Position numbers and translations under genes: made by a program
Part shown: positions 59,897 through 64,000 of the stretch, one piece after another
Layout of the letters: each line of letters begins with the position of its first letter
Numbering within the stretch: position 1 is the stretch's first letter
Assembly: GCF_041146395.1 (NCBI RefSeq)
Contig: NC_090997.1
Location: 36,621,501-36,685,500, forward strand
Direction of reading: 5' to 3'
Length of the DNA: 64,000 nucleotides
Source of the DNA: Eulemur rufifrons
Taxonomy: Eukaryota > Chordata > Mammalia > Primates > Lemuridae
Notes under the pieces: model-generated
Databases searched by the model: none
The model's input: only the letters and a program-made list of their open reading frames with translations
Told to the model about the DNA's origin: nothing

Positions 59897-61290
59897 TAAT
59901 TGGGGATGTGGTAGGGTTCGTCGTCCCTACGTTTTTCAAGTCTTTGTTGGCGGCTCTATACTTATGACTCCACTTGATGTTGGAGTGCTATAATTCCCTC
60001 AGGGATATGGTATCGCTTTTGGTTCAATATTTTAGCAGAACATGAGGGAGGAGCAACAGGGGCTTCTACTGGCCATTTCAACCATAAGAGTTCTCTACCT
60101 GTAGGTCAGAGAACCATTATGGTGATCACTTCCAACTGTACTCTTGGAAAATAAGGAAAAAACACAGTTTGGGCTCACAGATCCAATGGGCATATCATGA
60201 AGTGGACTCAGGCCAAAACTCTGTCTGTCACCTAATCCCCATAGCCCCCTAGCCCCAACCTCTACTAGAAAACTTTAGAAGCATTTTAGGTCCGTATTAA
60301 CTCAGACCAGTTTCTGAAAATTTATTATACGTATTTGGGTATTTACCTTCTTCCAGTACTCATTTACCCTGGTCTGCCTGTCTGTTTGGAGAATGCCAAC
60401 AGGAGGATTTATAATATGTATCTGTGGTGCTATAATAAGATCCTTCATTGACTTATTAATCCTTCTCTGTAATCAAGGGGTTCTGGAACTGACTCAGGTC
60501 TAGGACTTTGTTTAGGGGCCATGACTATTTATTATGATGACTCAAATATGGTCTCATTCACCCAATCTAATTTTTTTGGTTGTTATTGGTATAATGATCA
60601 AGTAGGATATTAGCTACCTGTTTATTTTGCTCCTAGATACCTCGTGATCAATATGCAAATACCAAAGATTTCTACAGGACAATTCATTTTTATTGCACTC
60701 TGGCCCTGATGCCTATAACACTAACCACGTGCACCTCATCTCAGTGGTTCCCAGGCTCCTTTTTGGTCTCTGCCACCTTAGGATCCCATCATACCTGTTC
60801 AGATCAAGTTCCATTTCAAAGGCAGCATGCTTCATCCTTCTCCTTGGCCTACCAAGGACAGACATTAGTGTACTTTTTGGTGATACTGGTGCTTTTCACA
60901 TCCACATATTTCAGAAATTCTTTGAATCTTTTACTATGCCTGAAACTGGGAATTTAAAAAGTTCAACTTATTGCTTAACCTTTTAATATCCTGCATATTT
61001 ACAAACAGCCAGCCTAATTTCTAGTTTCTGTGCTTTTTGTGACCCTCTTAATAAAATTTCAAAGAAGCCATTTGGTCTGCCAAATGCTTTCCTTCAATAG
61101 TCACTTTATTACTGGTTACCAAATTGCTATTTTAAGCAATATTTGCCACTGTATCCTATGCCAAGGATTAGTAGTGTGCCATCCTCTAATGTTAACCATA
61201 TCTTTATTGGCTTCAAATTCAATTAGGTAAGACAATCAATCTCATTTCCCTGAGGAGTTTTTACCCTCAAACACTTAAGGTAAAAACAAT

Positions 61291-62670
61291 ATACAGACCA
61301 GTTTCTTGAGTTGCAGACAACAGAATCCACTCCAGCCAATTTCAACAGATTTATTAAGGGACATAGAAAGCTCAGGATGAACAAACAGACTACAGGCTGT
61401 GTGATGGTTACTTTCCCCTAGCTATCTACCTGTTCCCCATTCCCCAGGTCATTCTTTGTCCTGCTGCACCTCAGGACATGGACTTCCATGGACTGCATTA
61501 GCTGGGCTCTTTGCACCTTGGCTTGCAGTTGGGTCCATCCAATGGGAAGCATCAGTATAAAGATCAGAATCAAGAATAAGGAAAGGTTAGGTATTTTTTC
61601 CTTCTTTTCTTTTTTCCCCTATGCCATGGTTCTGGCAGTGGCCAGATTCCTCTAAGGCTATATCTTCTGTCAGGTGGGCTTTCTTTTCTGCCATTAACTT
61701 TCCTTGAGATTCAGGAACACCATTACCTTTCTTGTCCCTTTAAGCCTAAGGGAGGTTAGTCTCTGGCTATATAACCATCCACTTTTTGTTCCCTTGAATT
61801 TTTCTATATTTCTGCAATTGTCCATTTAATAAATTCTTTACAGCTATACCTTTCTGAATATATTAGCTATTTCCTATTGGGAGCCTGATTGATATAGGTT
61901 GAGTTTCTGAGACTGACAGCAGCATCTGCTACCTCTGCAAAGACTAGGCAGTTCTCAATTATGAAGGTGCCACCCTAGCTACCAGGTCCAGAAGGATGTC
62001 ATGCCTTTCACGATCAGTAAGCTGCTGAATCAGGAGCTTCTGCCATACCTAGGGACTCCAGAACAACACTGACACTGCTATTTTCCACCCAGATAGATGT
62101 TGTTCTCATCTGGTATTGCAATTCAGTTCTGAATTAAAGTCTTGCCCAAGTGCATCTGATGGTGGGATTTAAATCACCTGTCATCACTTAAGCAGCAAGG
62201 GAAGATGGATGAAAGTGTTTGAATTTTTATGTTTGGGAGGAAGAATTTATACCTATTTCCAAATGTGAGAGGTATTTAGAAAATTTGGGGCATGTGTGAA
62301 TGACAGATGTTCACTTCTTCTTATATCTTTCATTCTCTTTTATCCTTTATTGATCATAATCACTCAACTGACTTCCATTCGTGTTTAATCATAAGTTTTC
62401 CAATGTCTTCTATCATTATTTCCCATTTTTTGGTCCTATTTCTCATCCTTCATTACTTTTCTTTTGCTTTAGAATAGTCTCAGAGTGTCTTCTACCAACC
62501 ACAATTTAAAAACTTTTCTTCAAACTAGTGATAAGAGCCCCGGTATGGTTAAGGCTGGCCTCTTCCCTTATTGAGGACTCAGAACTGCTTTTTCCTGGTC
62601 AAGTAAAGCTTGGATTCCTTTGAAGATACAGGGATAATGCACAGATCCAAGGCCCAGAGAAATTGTAGAG
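61291..62670. other. mostly unassigned sequence
   Basis: The segment 61300-61590 ('gttgcagacaacagaatccac', 'cagttgggtccatccaatggg') looks like an old interspersed repeat that I cannot name. The remainder shows no supported feature. Confidence 0.35.
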
Positions 62671-62879
62671 CAGTGGTTCTCAAAGTGTTTGAGCACTCCT
62701 GTGAGTCAACAAGATCCTTTCAGGAGGCCCATGAGATTCTCCCTTTTCCACTTACTTGCAAAGATGAATTTTCTTCATCTACTTCTATAAAAATAATATA
62801 CCATAACAGGTTGAATGCTAAAGCCAATATGAGAATTCAGCTGCCTTCTCTTAAGCCAGATATTAAAGAATTTTGTGAA
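62671..62879 (+). repeat. hAT-like DNA transposon relic
   Basis: It begins CAGTGGTTCTCAAAGTGT, a typical hAT terminal sequence. It continues with 'aagatcctttcaggaggcc' and 'gagaattcagctgccttctc' then 'aagccagatattaaag', a common mammalian hAT-derived repeat. Its right part is cut by insertion of the L1 at 62880, and the other terminus is outside the window. Confidence 0.6.
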
Positions 62880-64000
62880 GGGCAGCCAAGACGGCCAATT
62901 AGAGACATTGTTTATTTGGATCATCCTGGCTGGAAGGTAGAATATTGGACTGATGAAATTGGAAAGCAATTGAAGCTCAGGTGTGAATCACAGGAAGAAA
63001 CAACACAGACATCTAGAGACCCAAATGAGAAAAACTGCGAAGTTGAGAAAGAAGAAGACAGAGGAGAGAAGATAGTGGTGTGGTCCAAACCCAGAGAAGC
63101 TCAGAGCCCAGTGAAATGGTAAGAGGGACTTCCCTCCCCTACATAGATACCTTCAGTGAGCATCATAATGTAAAACATTTTGGAGGCACTTCCATCTTCC
63201 ATGAGCCCAGGCATGGTGGCCAAATAGGAACAGTGGGGTGAACCCGTGATCCTCAGGAGTTTGGGTGTTCAAAATGGACGCTTTTCAGGAGAGTGCCATG
63301 AGAGATTGGAGTGCTGGCTATCTTACACCTAGACACTTCTTCCTCTGTACCTCCTCCAATCCTGGCATTAGAGAGAGCAATTTTAGCTCTTAAGCCAGCT
63401 GGTAGCCATGGCCTGTCACCCCCATTGCAACTGTGAGAATACTCTGCCGAGCTGCACATGAACAGCTGCATCTACACAGTGGGTGCATATTCCCGGCTGA
63501 GCCTGCCACTGAGAGCAGGGCCACCATAATTTATGAGCTTCCTGCCTGCAATAGTTTCATGGGATTGTGTGTTGGTGGCTTAGACAGGTGTGTGGGAACC
63601 AGTGCCCCCCAAGATAAGAGAGTGGGGCAGGGAGACATAGGGGAGAGGTTTCAGTCCCGGACACAGGTGGCAAAAAAGCCCTCAGGGATATATCCAACAG
63701 TAGAGTGTGGAAGGGTGGCAAGGAATGGGGATATATGAGCATGCCCATTCCACACCCCTGCTGGAAAATCACCATATTGGATAGGGGTGAAGCACTTGGA
63801 GTGAATTAGCTTAACCCCTTGTTCCCATGACACCTGAATGCCTTGGTTGTGCCAGCTGAACCAGAGCAGCGGCTGGTACCCCCACTCCTTACAATATGGA
63901 GGGCAGACTGAGCCAAGAAACTCATGAGCCTCTGTTTCTTCCAGGTGAGAGCATGCCCCTGCAAATGAATAGGTTTGTCTCTCTCCCCTTGGGGTCTTAT
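62880..64000 (+). mobile_element. L1 5' UTR, element continues beyond window
   Basis: Starts GGGCAGCCAAGACGGCCAAT and aligns along its visible start with the 5' UTR of the 54.0 kb L1 (both contain TTTGGATCATCC and GAGTGCTGGCTATCTTACA at equal distances). This is a second member of the same L1 subfamily. It is intact at the 5' end, so a full-length copy is possible. ORF1 would begin just past the window. It is inserted into a hAT relic. Confidence 0.93.
63253..63459 (-). other. antisense ORF in L1 5' UTR, copy B
   Basis: A 68-residue antisense frame starting at ATG 63459 (or 63471) and ending in TGA at 63255-63253. It aligns without overall length change with the first 68 codons of copy A from an equivalent ATG; by eye 33 of 68 residues are identical. 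The central 20 or so residues are read in a shifted frame because of two compensating one-base indels. Function unknown. Confidence 0.35.

Larger units (their letters stand above)
58431..61290 (-). mobile_element. ERVL-like endogenous retrovirus internal relic
   Basis: An old retroviral internal region on the minus strand; best supported at 59400-60000, with boundaries inferred. The reverse-transcriptase active-site motif reads Y-T-D-D at 59585-59574, followed by ILLAG. The conserved block preceding it (GYICSPSLFHNLF) lies in a separate frame, so the gene is frameshifted. The rest of the polyprotein is unreadable, and no LTR was found directly at either end. An Alu interrupts it at 59065-59379. 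Stops and frameshifts show it cannot produce a functional protein. Confidence 0.6.

Overview
The window is AT-rich nuclear DNA from a primate. It is almost entirely interspersed repeats separated by unique, apparently non-coding sequence. I found no host protein-coding gene, tRNA, rRNA, snRNA, CRISPR array or bacterial-type operon that the sequence supports. The short open frames scattered through it are what chance gives in AT-rich DNA, or they lie inside transposon relics.

Lineage: two Alu elements (about 20.3-20.7 kb and 59.1-59.4 kb) are 7SL-derived dimers, so this is a primate. Both carry a linker and right-arm start containing GTTGTCCATATAATTTC or a near variant, read on the + strand. 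I associate this form with strepsirrhine (lemur-type) Alus rather than monkey or human ones. The LINE-1 3' ends at 9.2, 20.7 and 49.4 kb also share a 3' UTR unlike the simian one. My inference is a lemur or close relative, in a gene-poor intergenic region or a long intron.

Layout: 0-5.3 kb is mostly unique, then an old L1 with an internal deletion. 5.3-13 kb holds L2 and MIR fragments, a short L1 3' end and a Tigger-like DNA transposon. 13-17 kb is mostly unique and AT-rich. 17-22 kb is a mosaic of MaLR/ERVL LTR pieces, L2, an Alu and an L1 3' end. 24-28 kb holds L1 and L2 tails. 30.6-33.4 kb has an MLT2-like LTR, an L1 tail interrupted by a complete small hAT element, and a GC-rich L1 5'-UTR-like block. 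35-37 kb is a MIR cluster. 38-45 kb holds two L1 3' portions, a Tigger-like element, and an L2 split by a complete MaLR solo LTR. 45-49 kb is mostly repeat-free and includes a near-palindromic RFX X-box-like site next to a CCAAT box. 49.4-54.0 kb is a minus-strand L1 with both ends, target-site duplications and a large internal deletion. 57.5-61.3 kb has a solo MaLR LTR and an ERVL-like pol relic carrying an Alu. 62.9 kb to the window end is the 5' UTR of a second, related L1, inserted into a hAT-like relic.

The most interesting signal is an antisense open frame in the 5' UTR of both related L1s. The two frames are collinear over 68 codons from an equivalent ATG. The frame is kept only because two one-base indels compensate each other. 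It resembles in position, not in sequence, the ORF0 known from simian L1. No computation or database search was run; family names rest on recognition of consensus features and on comparison of copies within the window.
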